From contig CADCBZ010000033.1 of NCBI GenBank assembly GCA_902799765.1, forward strand, positions 1 through 59,646: a DNA stretch of 59,646 bases, given 5' to 3'. The stretch comes from an uncultured Prevotellaceae bacterium. GTDB taxonomy: Bacteria > Bacteroidota > Bacteroidia > Bacteroidales > Bacteroidaceae. This document shows, one piece after another, positions 52,138-59,646 of the stretch (the stretch's first letter is position 1; each line of letters begins with the position of its first letter). A model generated the notes under the pieces. The model had not been told where the DNA came from. It was given only the letters and a program-made list of their open reading frames with translations, and did not search any database. A program made the position numbers and the translations under genes.

Positions 52138-53430
52138 ATGGGATATTTAAGTAGAACAGCAGATACCATTCTAAAGGAACGTCTTGAAGCCTTTGGAGCT
52201 ATATTGATAGAAGGTCCGAAATGGTGTGGAAAAACGACCACAGCCGAGCAGGTGGCCAAGAGTGTTATAAAACTACAAGACCCTGATATGCGTTACGAGT
52301 ATCTTGCCGCTGCAGCGACAAAGCCTTCACTCCTGTTAAAAGGTGAGACGCCACGTCTGATTGACGAATGGCAAGATGCTCCTGTGCTATGGGATGCCGT
52401 ACGGACAATGGTTGACAACAGATCCGTTACAGGTCAGTTCATCCTGACTGGCTCAAATGCTGTTGACAAGAAAAAGATTCATCATTCTGGCACAGGACGT
52501 ATCTCCAAACTCGACATGCTTCCCATGAGCCTTTGGGAATCTGGTGAGTCTAATGGAAAGATTTCGCTGATGGAACTTTTCAACAATCCAAACCTGGATA
52601 TCGACGGCATTGAATCAGACTTGTCAGTTGAGGAGTTGGTATTCAGTGCATGTCGTGGCGGATGGCCTGCAACAGTCAATATCAAGAGCGATAAGGCAAA
52701 GCTGCTTGTTGCCCGTAATTACGTGAAGACAGTATGCTCTGAAGATATCAGCCGTGTAGACGGTGTATCACGCGACGAATTGCTTACCCGCATGATTCTG
52801 CGTGCATACGCCAGAAACATTTCCACTTTATCGAAGAAGTCAACGCTGATAGCAGATGTAGCCGCTTCTGGTGAGGTATCATGCACAGAACCTACATTTG
52901 ACGATTATGTGGGAGCATTGCGAAAACTCTTTGTGGTATGCGATCTTGACGCATGGTGTCCTGCTATCCGTAGCAAGACTGCTATCCGTACAGGTCCAAA
53001 GCGTGCGTTTGTTGACCCATCAATTGCAGTGGCTGCATTAGGGCTAACACCTGAGGCGTTGCTAAGTCAGTTGAAGACCTTCGGTTTCTATTTTGAACAG
53101 ATGTGTATACGTGATTTCAAATCATATACGCTTGATTTCGAACCACATATTGGGCACTATAGAGATCGCTATGGACTGGAGGCCGACCTTGTTTTACACC
53201 TTGGAGATGGTCGCTATGCGCTTATTGAGTGTAAGCTTGGCAGTGGTGAGATTGAAGACGGTGCTTCGCATCTTGTGGAATTGAAACGTCTTATCCGCGA
53301 ATACAATAAAAAAGAGAGACAAGTGCCTTTGCGCGAGCCAGACCTGATGATTGTGGTGACTGGGGGCAAGATAGCCTATACCCGTCCTGATGGTGTGAAG
53401 GTAATTCCTCTTGCATGTTTCAAGGATTGA
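52138..53430 (+). CDS. ATPase with DUF4143 domain
   Basis: The 430-residue product belongs to the AAA ATPases that carry a C-terminal DUF4143 (PD-(D/E)xK-like) domain. Walker A is EGPKWCGKTTTAEQ near residue 25 and the Walker B region is RLIDEWQDAP. Sensor-like ILTGSNAV and the arginine-containing GTGRISKLDMLPMSLWES follow. The C-terminal part has GLEADLVLHLGDGRYALIECK, whose D-x(n)-ECK resembles a nuclease-like core. These genes are frequent accessory genes in Bacteroidota and are of unknown role. Spread by horizontal transfer is common for the family. It has its own promoter within a palindrome. Confidence 0.88.
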   Translation: MGYLSRTADTILKERLEAFGAILIEGPKWCGKTTTAEQVAKSVIKLQDPDMRYEYLAAAATKPSLLLKGETPRLIDEWQDAPVLWDAVRTMVDNRSVTGQFILTGSNAVDKKKIHHSGTGRISKLDMLPMSLWESGESNGKISLMELFNNPNLDIDGIESDLSVEELVFSACRGGWPATVNIKSDKAKLLVARNYVKTVCSEDISRVDGVSRDELLTRMILRAYARNISTLSKKSTLIADVAASGEVSCTEPTFDDYVGALRKLFVVCDLDAWCPAIRSKTAIRTGPKRAFVDPSIAVAALGLTPEALLSQLKTFGFYFEQMCIRDFKSYTLDFEPHIGHYRDRYGLEADLVLHLGDGRYALIECKLGSGEIEDGASHLVELKRLIREYNKKERQVPLREPDLMIVVTGGKIAYTRPDGVKVIPLACFKD

Positions 53431-53438
53431 TTCCGATA

Positions 53439-53475
53439 GATCATTGCGTGGGGGTAACGCTCATGCAGGGGGTCA
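53439..53475 (-). pseudogene. Possible remnant of an N-acetylmuramoyl-L-alanine amidase gene
   Basis: Read on the minus strand this short stretch encodes LHERYPHAMI, matching LHRRYPRAMI of the amidase encoded at 58.9 kb. At DNA level 53439-53470 and 59013-59044 agree at most positions. No start, stop or further homology is seen. It lies between the ATPase and the Crp-type regulator. Confidence 0.4.
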
Positions 53476-53533
53476 ACGATCAGGTTGTTCTCTAAACTGG
53501 GTCTGTGATGGCGGCTATCCCGTTGTAGATGGC

Positions 53534-54187
53534 CTACAATTTCAGAATCTCTATTGTCTTGCCATCAATGCGAATGGCACCGCTCTCCTGAAGTTCGTTG
53601 AGGGCACGTTGCAGGGAATATTTCTGGATGCCGAAATGATCGGCCAATTCATGACGGGACATAGAAAGCTGAATCGTATTGGACTGCTGACGGCTTTGCT
53701 CCTCTTTCAAGAAGAAAACGATCTTGTCGCGAACACTCAACAGAAGCATTCCCACCTTTTTGGTAAGTCCGGCAATCAGGTTCGAAAGAATCACCGCGAA
53801 ATTCTTAGTCAGACGGGAATCAAGTTCGAGCAATCGCTCAAAATCTGCTGATAGAATTCGCAAGACCCTCGTGTTTGTCGTCGCCTGTACCGTAACGGGA
53901 TATCTACGTTCTTGTGCGAAGAGGAATGCCGGCGCAAACATGTTGCCGGCATGAAAGGTTGACAAACGGATATAACGGTCAGAAGCGCCTTCAAGATATG
54001 CGACGACATCACCATCTATCAAGATGTTGGCATGAATACAATCCTCACCAGCAACAAACAGAAAGTCGCCTTTAAATAAGCGTGTCACTCGATAACGAAT
54101 GGCATGCATCAAATCAATGATCTCGTTATCGCCAAATCCTTTAAATAGCGGACACTTGCGTAGTCCTTCAAGAGTATCTATATCCAT
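53534..54187 (-). CDS. Crp/Fnr-family transcriptional regulator
   Basis: I take the start at 54187 (MDIDTLEGLRKCPLFKGFGD), because the longer frame would begin upstream of the -7 element. The 217-residue product has a cyclic-nucleotide-binding-like beta-roll (~15-125, GDFLFVAGEDCIHANILIDG) and an HTH_Crp domain (~150-215, LSMSRHELADHFGIQKYSLQ). It lacks the N-terminal cysteine set of Fnr-type iron-sulfur sensors. It is encoded divergently from nrfHA, so control of nitrite/ammonia respiration is inferred. A signal such as NO or haem, as in Dnr/HcpR-like proteins, is possible but not readable. Confidence 0.88.
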   Translation of the reverse strand: MDIDTLEGLRKCPLFKGFGDNEIIDLMHAIRYRVTRLFKGDFLFVAGEDCIHANILIDGDVVAYLEGASDRYIRLSTFHAGNMFAPAFLFAQERRYPVTVQATTNTRVLRILSADFERLLELDSRLTKNFAVILSNLIAGLTKKVGMLLLSVRDKIVFFLKEEQSRQQSNTIQLSMSRHELADHFGIQKYSLQRALNELQESGAIRIDGKTIEILKL

Positions 54188-54206
54188 AATTGTTTTAAAG
54201 ATAGTG

Positions 54207-54308
54207 CAAAGATAGCGATAAACAACTAACAATTCTTAAAATTAACATACTTTTACACAAAAGATCACAGATGTTACCGGTTTCTATCCTCATTTATGAT
54301 TATATTTG
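54207..54308. promoter_or_regulatory. Divergent promoters of the Crp-type regulator and nrfHA
   Basis: The minus-strand TATCTTTG (54214-54207) serves the regulator. The plus-strand TATATTTG (54301-54308) serves nrfH, 20 nt before its start codon. The 86-bp stretch between them is AT-rich and is where a regulator site would lie. Confidence 0.65.
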
Positions 54309-54327
54309 CAGAATAAAACATATCAAA

Positions 54328-54915
54328 ATGGATATTGGAGAAAGAACGAAGGTGGGTTTGCTGGTAATAGCGGGCGTCGTATGCGGCCTCGGCGGATTGT
54401 TTATGTATCTGCTCAGGGCGCATACTTATTTTGTGGGCGATAACCCGTCGGCCTGCGTCAACTGCCACATCATGACACCTTACTATGCCACGTGGAGCCA
54501 CTCCTCGCACGGACGTATCGACGATCAGAAGAACGGTGCCACGTGCAACGATTGTCATGTGCCCCATCAGAACCTGGCTGTATATTATGGTTTCAAGGCG
54601 GTTGACGGCTTGAAGCACACGGCGTATTTCGTGGGCCGCATGGAGCATCAGGCCATCAAGGCCGAGACACTGACGGGGCAGGTGGTGATGGACAACTGCA
54701 TCCGCTGTCACGAGCAGTTGAATACGGAGTTTGTAAAGACAGGCCGCATGGGCTATATGACGCAGCAGGCTCAGGGCGGTAAGGTGTGCTGGGACTGCCA
54801 TCGTAACGTGCCTCACGGCGGCATGAACTCGCTGATGGCAACGCCGAATGCCGAAGGCGTGACACCACTTCCTCCCTCACCAGTACCAGAGTGGCTGCAG
54901 AAGATGATGAATTGA
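54328..54915 (+). CDS. nrfH: Cytochrome c nitrite reductase small subunit NrfH
   Basis: NrfH is a membrane-anchored tetrahaem quinol oxidase that passes electrons to NrfA. The start at 54328 gives 195 residues with one N-terminal helix (VGLLVIAGVVCGLGGLFMYL). Four haem-binding CxxCH motifs follow: CVNCH, CNDCH, CIRCH and CWDCH. HIMTPYYATWSHSSHGR supplies the Met and distal ligands typical of NapC/NrfH. The C-terminus is Pro-rich. nrfA begins 27 bp downstream. Confidence 0.95.
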   Translation: MDIGERTKVGLLVIAGVVCGLGGLFMYLLRAHTYFVGDNPSACVNCHIMTPYYATWSHSSHGRIDDQKNGATCNDCHVPHQNLAVYYGFKAVDGLKHTAYFVGRMEHQAIKAETLTGQVVMDNCIRCHEQLNTEFVKTGRMGYMTQQAQGGKVCWDCHRNVPHGGMNSLMATPNAEGVTPLPPSPVPEWLQKMMN

Positions 54916-54942
54916 AGGTAAAAAAGTAAAAAACGAAATATT

Positions 54943-56502
54943 ATGGCAAAGCAATTGAAACAATGGCAAGGTTGGCTTCTGTTTGGAGGCTCAATGGTAG
55001 TGGTCTTTATCCTGGGACTGCTCGTTTCGTCGCTGATGGAGCGTAGGGCCGAGGTGGCCAGTGTGTTCAACAACAAGCGCACCGTGTTTGAGGACTCGAT
55101 TGTGGCTCAGAACGAGAAGTTCAAGGCCGACTATCCCCGTGAGTATGAGACATGGGCGATGACGGAGGACACAACGTTCAAGTCGAAGTATAACTCGTCG
55201 CAGGAGGTGGATGTGCTCGAGCAGCGTCCTGAGATGGTGGTATTGTGGGCCGGCTATGCCTTCTCACGCCACTACAACACCCCTCGCGGTCACAAACACG
55301 CGCTGGAGGATATGCGCAAGATTCTGCGTACAGGTAATCCAGGCATCATGCTGAAGACTGCCGATGGTCGCGACTCCATTGCCGCCGACATGCAGCCCGC
55401 CACGTGCTGGACGTGTAAGGGTCCTGATGTGCCTCGTATGATGCGTGAACTCAGTAGTTCGAAGTCTGTCTTCGATCCCGCCAACTTCTACGCCAAGAAG
55501 TGGAGCGAGCTGGGTGCTGAGGAGGTGAACACCATCGGCTGTAGCGACTGTCACGATGCCCGCACGATGGATCTGCGCCCTGCCCGTCCTGCCCTCTACG
55601 AGGCCTTTGCCCGTCGCGGTCTGAACGTAAAGGATGTCACCCATCAGGAGATGCGCTCACTGGTGTGCGCCCAGTGCCACGTGGAATACTACTTCATCAA
55701 GCCTAACGACGAGAAGAATCCCGGCAAGGCCAACTATCTCGTATTCCCACACGACAAGGGACTTACCTGCGAGGCTGCTGAGGAGTACTACGACTCTATC
55801 GGTTTCTACGACTATATCCATCCGCTCTCGAAGACCAAGATCCTAAAGGCTCAGCATCCGGGTTGGGAGATGTCACAGCATGGCATCCACGCCCAGCGCG
55901 GCGTATCGTGTGCCGACTGTCACATGCCGTATAAGCAGGAGGGTGGCTTGAAGTTCAGTGATCACCAGATTCAGTCGCCATTGGCCAAGATCGACCGTAC
56001 CTGTCAGACCTGTCACCGTCAGGATGCCGAGGTGCTGCGCCAAAATGTCTATGACCGTCAGGAGAAGTGCAACGAAGTGCGCAACCGTGCCGAGCAGGAG
56101 CTGGCCCGTGCCCACTTCGAGGCTAAGTTCATCATCGACAAGGGTGCTACTGAGGCTGAGATGGCGCCTATCCAGGCCCTGCTGCGCAAGAGTCAGTGGC
56201 GTTGGGACTATGCCATCGCCTCTCATGGTGCTACTTTCCACGCGCCACAGGAGGTTACCCGTCTGCTGTCAGCCTCTGTCGATTATGCCCAGCAGGCTCG
56301 TCTGCTCATTGCCCGCGTAGCTGCCAAACAAGGATATACTGATGTGATTCCCGTGCCCGACTACAGCACCAAGGCCAAAGCTCAAGCCGCCATCGGTCTC
56401 GACATGAAGACCTTGAACGAGAACAAGCAACGCTTCCTGCAGGAAATCGAACCCAAGTGGATTGAAGAGGCAAAGAAGACCGGTAAGCTCATCGAACTCT
56501 AA
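54943..56502 (+). CDS. nrfA: Ammonia-forming cytochrome c nitrite reductase NrfA
   Basis: NrfA reduces nitrite to ammonia with six electrons in the periplasm. The 519-residue product has an uncleaved or signal helix (LLFGGSMVVVFILGLLVSSL). The active-site haem motif is CWTCK with lysine ligand, and four further motifs are CSDCH, CAQCH, CADCH and CQTCH. The catalytic region around RSLVCAQCHVEYYF and KSQWRWDYAIASHGATFHAP is typical, including the Tyr and His. The complete nrfHA pair implies respiratory or detoxifying nitrite ammonification. The gene is followed by a clear terminator. Confidence 0.97.
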   Translation: MAKQLKQWQGWLLFGGSMVVVFILGLLVSSLMERRAEVASVFNNKRTVFEDSIVAQNEKFKADYPREYETWAMTEDTTFKSKYNSSQEVDVLEQRPEMVVLWAGYAFSRHYNTPRGHKHALEDMRKILRTGNPGIMLKTADGRDSIAADMQPATCWTCKGPDVPRMMRELSSSKSVFDPANFYAKKWSELGAEEVNTIGCSDCHDARTMDLRPARPALYEAFARRGLNVKDVTHQEMRSLVCAQCHVEYYFIKPNDEKNPGKANYLVFPHDKGLTCEAAEEYYDSIGFYDYIHPLSKTKILKAQHPGWEMSQHGIHAQRGVSCADCHMPYKQEGGLKFSDHQIQSPLAKIDRTCQTCHRQDAEVLRQNVYDRQEKCNEVRNRAEQELARAHFEAKFIIDKGATEAEMAPIQALLRKSQWRWDYAIASHGATFHAPQEVTRLLSASVDYAQQARLLIARVAAKQGYTDVIPVPDYSTKAKAQAAIGLDMKTLNENKQRFLQEIEPKWIEEAKKTGKLIEL

Positions 56503-56518
56503 GTTTGCAAAATAATGC

Positions 56519-56552
56519 AGAAAGGCAGATCTTCAAAACGACCTGCCTTTCT
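56519..56552 (+). terminator. Terminator of nrfHA
   Basis: A perfect 10-bp stem AGAAAGGCAG/CTGCCTTTCT with a 14-nt loop, 17 bp after the nrfA stop. Confidence 0.8.
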
Positions 56553-56586
56553 AAATGAAATTATGAAGTACCCATGTGAGAACTAT

Positions 56587-58923
56587 ATGAAGAAGATTTT
56601 GATGACAATGATGCTGGTCATCGCAGTGGTGACGGCATCGGCACAGACAAAAAGGCAACTGTTTGACTTCGGCTGGCAGTTTACTCACCGCTCGGCTTCG
56701 CCGCTTGGCTCGTCCAAGAATGGAACGACGCAGACCGTGGACCTGCCGCATGACTGGGACATCTTCGAGGGACCTGTCTCAGGAGAAGGCGCTACGGGTA
56801 CAGGTGGCGGATGGTTCGAGGCCGGCAAGGGCGAGTACCGCAAGACGTTTGCCACACCCAACGCCGACATCGTGAAGCTTCACTTCGAAGGAGTCTATCA
56901 AAAGGCCGAAGTTTATGTCAATGGACAAAAGGCGGGGCAGCATCATTATGGCTACACGCCGTTCACCGTTGATGTGACAAAGTATTTAAATAAGGATAAG
57001 AAAAAGATCAACGAGGTGGTCGTGAAGGTGGATAACTCCGAGCAACCTAACTGCCGCTGGTACAGTGGTTCAGGTATCTACCGCCATGTGTGGTTGGAGA
57101 CAAAGCCCGCGTTGCACATTGCTGAGAATGGCGTCTTCGTCACTACGCCAGAGGTAAGCGCTGCCAAAGCAAAAATGCAGGTGGAAGTGACTGTGCAGAA
57201 TGAGTCGCAGGCCGACCGCAACGCTACCGTCGTCGTGGGCGGTTCTCAACTGATGGTGGCTGTGAAGGCTGGCGAGAGCAAGACCGTGAGCACGACTCTC
57301 TACGTCAATAATCCACGCCTATGGTCGCCCGAGAGTCCGACGCTCTACGAGGCAAAGGTGGAGTTGAAGGAGAATGGCACGACCATCGACAATGCAACAG
57401 CGAAGTATGGCATCCGCTCGTTCTCGTTCGATGCCGAAAAGGGTTTTGTGCTTAATGGCAAGCCCTTGCTTATCAACGGTGCCTGCGTACACCACGACGA
57501 CGGTGTGCTGGGTGCCATGGCCTTCGACGATGCAGAGATCCGCAAGGTGCGCCAGATGAAGGAGGCGGGGTTCAACCTTATCCGCACCTCGCACAACCCT
57601 ACCACCCGTGCCTTCCTCGATGCCTGCGACTCAATCGGCATGCTGGTTATCGACGAGGCTTTCGACGGCTGGCGCACGCAGAAGAATCCCTATGACTATT
57701 CAACCGTCATTGACTCCTGTTACCGTGAGGACATCCACGCCATGGTGCTGCGCGATCGCAACCACCCCAGCATCATCTGCTGGAGTATCGGCAACGAGGT
57801 CATCGAGCGCAAGGACATCCGTGTTATCCAAACAGCCAAACTGCTGAAGCAGGCTATCTTGGATTGTGACACGACGCGCCCCGTCACCGAAGCCCTCTGT
57901 GCCTGGGACAGCGACTGGGAGATCTACGATCCGCATTTTGATGTGCTTGATATCGGCGGCTACAACTACATGATCTTCAAGCACGCCAGCGATCATCAGC
58001 GCAATCCTAAACGAGTGATGTGGCAGACAGAGAGTTTTCCGCGTGATGCTTTCAAGAACTGGGCAGTAGTCAACGATTTCCCCTACGTTGTGGGCGACAT
58101 TGTATGGACGGGTCTCGATTATCTGGGCGAGTCGAGTATTGGCCGTTATTACTATGAAGGAGAACGACCTGGCGAACACTGGTTTGACGGCGGTTTCCCA
58201 GAATGGCACGGTGCTTACTGTGGCGATGTCGATATTACCGGTTGGCGCAAGCCCATCAGCCACTATCGCGAAGTGTTATGGCATAACGATACTCCTCTCT
58301 ATATGGCTGTGAAGGAGCCCGATGGCTACCACGGGAAGATCCTAGAGACATCCTGGAGCGTATGGCCCACGTGGGAGTCATGGACTTGGCCCGGCTGGGA
58401 TGGCAAACCCGTCGAAGTGGAGGTTTATACCCGTCAGCCAGAAGTAAAGCTGTATCTCGACGACCAGCTCATCGGCACGAAACAGGTAAGCCGCGACACT
58501 GAGTTCAAGGCTGTTTTCTCTGTACCTTATAAGGCAGGCACCCTCCGAGCTGAAGCCGGTGGCGAGAGCGTGATACTGAAAACCGCTGGCGAACCAGCCC
58601 GTCTGCGCCTCACGCCCGATCGCACCACAATGACTGCCGATGGTCAGTCGCTGACCTTCATCACCGTTGAGGTGGTCGACAAGCAGGGAACACCCGTTCC
58701 CGAAGCTGCCATTTCCTGTGAGGCTATCGTCAAAGGAGCGGGTACGTTGTTAGCTTTCGCCTCTGCCGACCTGAAGGACACAGAGCCCTACACCTCGCCA
58801 CGTGTAAAAACATGGAAAGGTCGCGCCCTCCTCGTCGTCCGCAGCACACAAAAGAAAGGCTCCGTTAGCGTAAGCATCAGGAGCCCATTGCCCACCGCCA
58901 GCCTGACGCTGAAGAGCAAGTAA
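56587..58923 (+). CDS. GH2 beta-galactosidase-like glycoside hydrolase
   Basis: The start at 56587 follows the terminator and gives a clean signal peptide (MKKILMTMMLVIAVVTASAQ). An in-frame ATG at 56515 precedes the terminator stem and is rejected. The 778-residue enzyme has a sugar-binding domain (~25-180, DLPHDWDIFEGPVSGE), an immunoglobulin-like domain and the TIM barrel from ~280. The acid/base Glu is in SWSIGNEVIE-like CWSIGNEVIERKD and the nucleophile Glu in MWQTESFPRDAF. C-terminal beta domains (DUF4982 type and an invasin-like Ig fold) complete it. Substrates in this subgroup vary among beta-galactosides, glucuronides and mannosides. Confidence 0.9.
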   Translation: MKKILMTMMLVIAVVTASAQTKRQLFDFGWQFTHRSASPLGSSKNGTTQTVDLPHDWDIFEGPVSGEGATGTGGGWFEAGKGEYRKTFATPNADIVKLHFEGVYQKAEVYVNGQKAGQHHYGYTPFTVDVTKYLNKDKKKINEVVVKVDNSEQPNCRWYSGSGIYRHVWLETKPALHIAENGVFVTTPEVSAAKAKMQVEVTVQNESQADRNATVVVGGSQLMVAVKAGESKTVSTTLYVNNPRLWSPESPTLYEAKVELKENGTTIDNATAKYGIRSFSFDAEKGFVLNGKPLLINGACVHHDDGVLGAMAFDDAEIRKVRQMKEAGFNLIRTSHNPTTRAFLDACDSIGMLVIDEAFDGWRTQKNPYDYSTVIDSCYREDIHAMVLRDRNHPSIICWSIGNEVIERKDIRVIQTAKLLKQAILDCDTTRPVTEALCAWDSDWEIYDPHFDVLDIGGYNYMIFKHASDHQRNPKRVMWQTESFPRDAFKNWAVVNDFPYVVGDIVWTGLDYLGESSIGRYYYEGERPGEHWFDGGFPEWHGAYCGDVDITGWRKPISHYREVLWHNDTPLYMAVKEPDGYHGKILETSWSVWPTWESWTWPGWDGKPVEVEVYTRQPEVKLYLDDQLIGTKQVSRDTEFKAVFSVPYKAGTLRAEAGGESVILKTAGEPARLRLTPDRTTMTADGQSLTFITVEVVDKQGTPVPEAAISCEAIVKGAGTLLAFASADLKDTEPYTSPRVKTWKGRALLVVRSTQKKGSVSVSIRSPLPTASLTLKSK

Positions 58924-58928
58924 AAGAA

Positions 58929-59136
58929 TCATTTCGGCTGAAGATCTAAATATTCTTTATACGCATCGAAGCACGGACATGCTTTCTTCGGGTCAAGGTC
59001 GCGATGCCCTACGATCATAGCGCGGGGGTAACGCCGGTGCAGGTTTTCGAGCAACTGCCGCATGGTCTTCTTCTGCGCAGCCGTGCGCGTGTCGTCGGGT
59101 TGACCGCGGGCATCAAGTCCCCCTTATAACTCTCAT
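58929..59136 (-). pseudogene. N-acetylmuramoyl-L-alanine amidase, middle missing
   Basis: These phage-like amidases cut peptidoglycan between MurNAc and L-Ala. The start codon at 59134-59136 opens MRVIRGT and a stop. In another frame the C-terminal half is well preserved: GGLDARGQPDDTRTAAQKKT, then LHRRYPRAMIVGHRDLDP and KACPCFDAYKEYLDL, with a stop at 58929. Family members usually continue after MRVI with a zinc-ligand region (VHCSAT) and run for about 65 residues before GGLDARG. Roughly 190 nt or more, including the first zinc ligand, is absent. The junction is near 59125. Position next to the smalltalk gene is standard for this amidase. Confidence 0.83.
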
Positions 59137-59148
59137 ACTCGCTCCCTA

Positions 59149-59247
59149 CTAGATGGTACAGGACACAGCACCCAGTGCCGTCAGGATCGCCGATCCAATC
59201 GACACGATAATCTGTACCACAAACTTAATACCTTCCTTCTTACTCAT
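59149..59247 (-). CDS. Smalltalk protein
   Basis: The 32-residue product is MSKKEGIKFVVQIIVSIGSA followed by ILTALGAVSCTI. It consists of a basic start and one hydrophobic helix. This matches the short 'smalltalk' proteins that in Prevotella and Bacteroides sit between an HU-like DNA-binding protein gene and an amidase gene. Both neighbours are present here in that order on the same strand. A holin-like or membrane-targeting role has been guessed from this context but is not known. It is too short for most gene callers. Confidence 0.85.
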   Translation of the reverse strand: MSKKEGIKFVVQIIVSIGSAILTALGAVSCTI

Positions 59248-59315
59248 AGTCTCTCAATTCTAAAATCTAAAATCAAAATTTAAGCATTAGCGTTGGGGCC
59301 AAAGCCCCAAGCGCT

Positions 59316-59646
59316 CTAATCCTTATCGAGGTCATCGCCGCCGTCGCCGCCGCCACCATTATTACCGCCGTTGGTGTTACCGCCAGTTGAACCGCCATTG
59401 GTGTTGCCGCCGTTGGTGCTGCCGCCATTGTCAGAACCCTGCTCAGCCTCGGGATCCTCCACAGTACCTGGGTCGGCTGAGGTCACACGCTTCACCTCTT
59501 CACCGTTACGGTCGTAGCAGGTGATCTGGATGGCGGTGTCTGCGAGTTCATCCTTCAGCTCCTGCGTCGGCGTGAAGATGATGCGACGCGTCTTGATGAG
59601 CGATGCCTTCACGTCGTTCACGTCCTCGACGGCCTTGGCGCGCAGA
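59316..59646 (-). CDS. HU-like DNA-binding protein with Gly/Asn-rich tail, 5' end outside window
   Basis: The 109 codons visible are the C-terminal part of an HU-related protein of Bacteroidota. The beta-strand region SLIKTRRIIFTPTQELKDEL and the segment IQITCYDRNGEEVKRVTSAD are typical of the 'HU-CCDC81-like / DNA-binding domain-containing' group. The tail (~60-101) is a low-complexity series of GGNTNGGST units ending in acidic residues (DGGDDLDKD). The start codon lies beyond the right edge. It is followed by the smalltalk and amidase genes, the usual cassette. Confidence 0.8.
   Translation of the reverse strand, partial: LRAKAVEDVNDVKASLIKTRRIIFTPTQELKDELADTAIQITCYDRNGEEVKRVTSADPGTVEDPEAEQGSDNGGSTNGGNTNGGSTGGNTNGGNNGGGGDGGDDLDKD

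Noticed and set aside
56515-56586. Longer start for the GH2 enzyme
   Set aside because: It would begin before the nrfHA terminator stem and would bury the signal peptide.

Overview
The window is a stretch of a Bacteroidota chromosome, most likely Prevotella or a close relative. Supporting signs are many -7 promoter elements of the TAnnTTTG type (usually TATCTTTG or TACCTTTG), few Shine-Dalgarno sites, a complete type IX secretion core (porP-gldK-gldL-gldM-gldN), and a 'smalltalk'/amidase/HU-like cassette. No phage, transposon or CRISPR array was seen.

Layout. 0-5.7 kb (minus strand): xer recombinase, hpf, four tRNAs (Thr-Tyr-Gly-Thr), tuf, tRNA-Trp, secE, nusG, rplK, rplA and rplJ (cut by the window edge), plus rpsU. 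5.7-21.6 kb: aminopeptidase P, malate dehydrogenase, gamma-carbonic anhydrase, a metallophosphatase, waaA, gltX, a 7TM-HD phosphohydrolase, a FadL-like porin, an unknown exported protein, a proline iminopeptidase-like hydrolase, priA and a small beta-barrel protein. 21.7-28 kb: the type IX secretion operon. 28.1-32.4 kb: a translationally coupled operon of an NMT1/THI5-type binding protein, a membrane sensor that looks like a histidine kinase without its active parts, and a complete histidine kinase. 32.4-45.4 kb: cysK, a broken ZIP transporter, a GH8 enzyme, a TolC/HlyD/ABC exporter of ybhGFSR type, a flavoprotein, a DUF554 protein, a beta-galactosidase-like enzyme and a sialidase-like enzyme. 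45.5-54.2 kb: broken gpx, a UxaA-family dehydratase, DUF2023, broken flavodoxin, a methyltransferase, a LysR regulator, a flavodoxin-like gene behind a cobalamin riboswitch, three tiny one-helix membrane proteins missing from ordinary ORF calls, a permease fragment, a DUF4143 ATPase and a Crp/Fnr regulator. 54.3-59.6 kb: nrfHA nitrite reductase, a GH2 enzyme and the amidase/smalltalk/HU-like cassette.

The main integrity finding is that at least nine genes carry deletions. rplA, secE, zip, gpx, flavodoxin, the amidase and probably the permease lose internal or terminal sequence and reading frame. rplK loses about 29 codons in frame, and nusG loses its last residues. Flanking sequence and gene order are preserved on both sides of each junction, and several of the genes (secE above all) are essential. 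A set of closed assembly gaps, such as removed N runs, is therefore much more likely than real mutation.

The most interesting biology is the cobalamin riboswitch in front of a short flavodoxin-like gene, the three consecutive tiny membrane proteins upstream of a metal/solute permease, and the binding protein / pseudokinase / kinase operon without a transporter.
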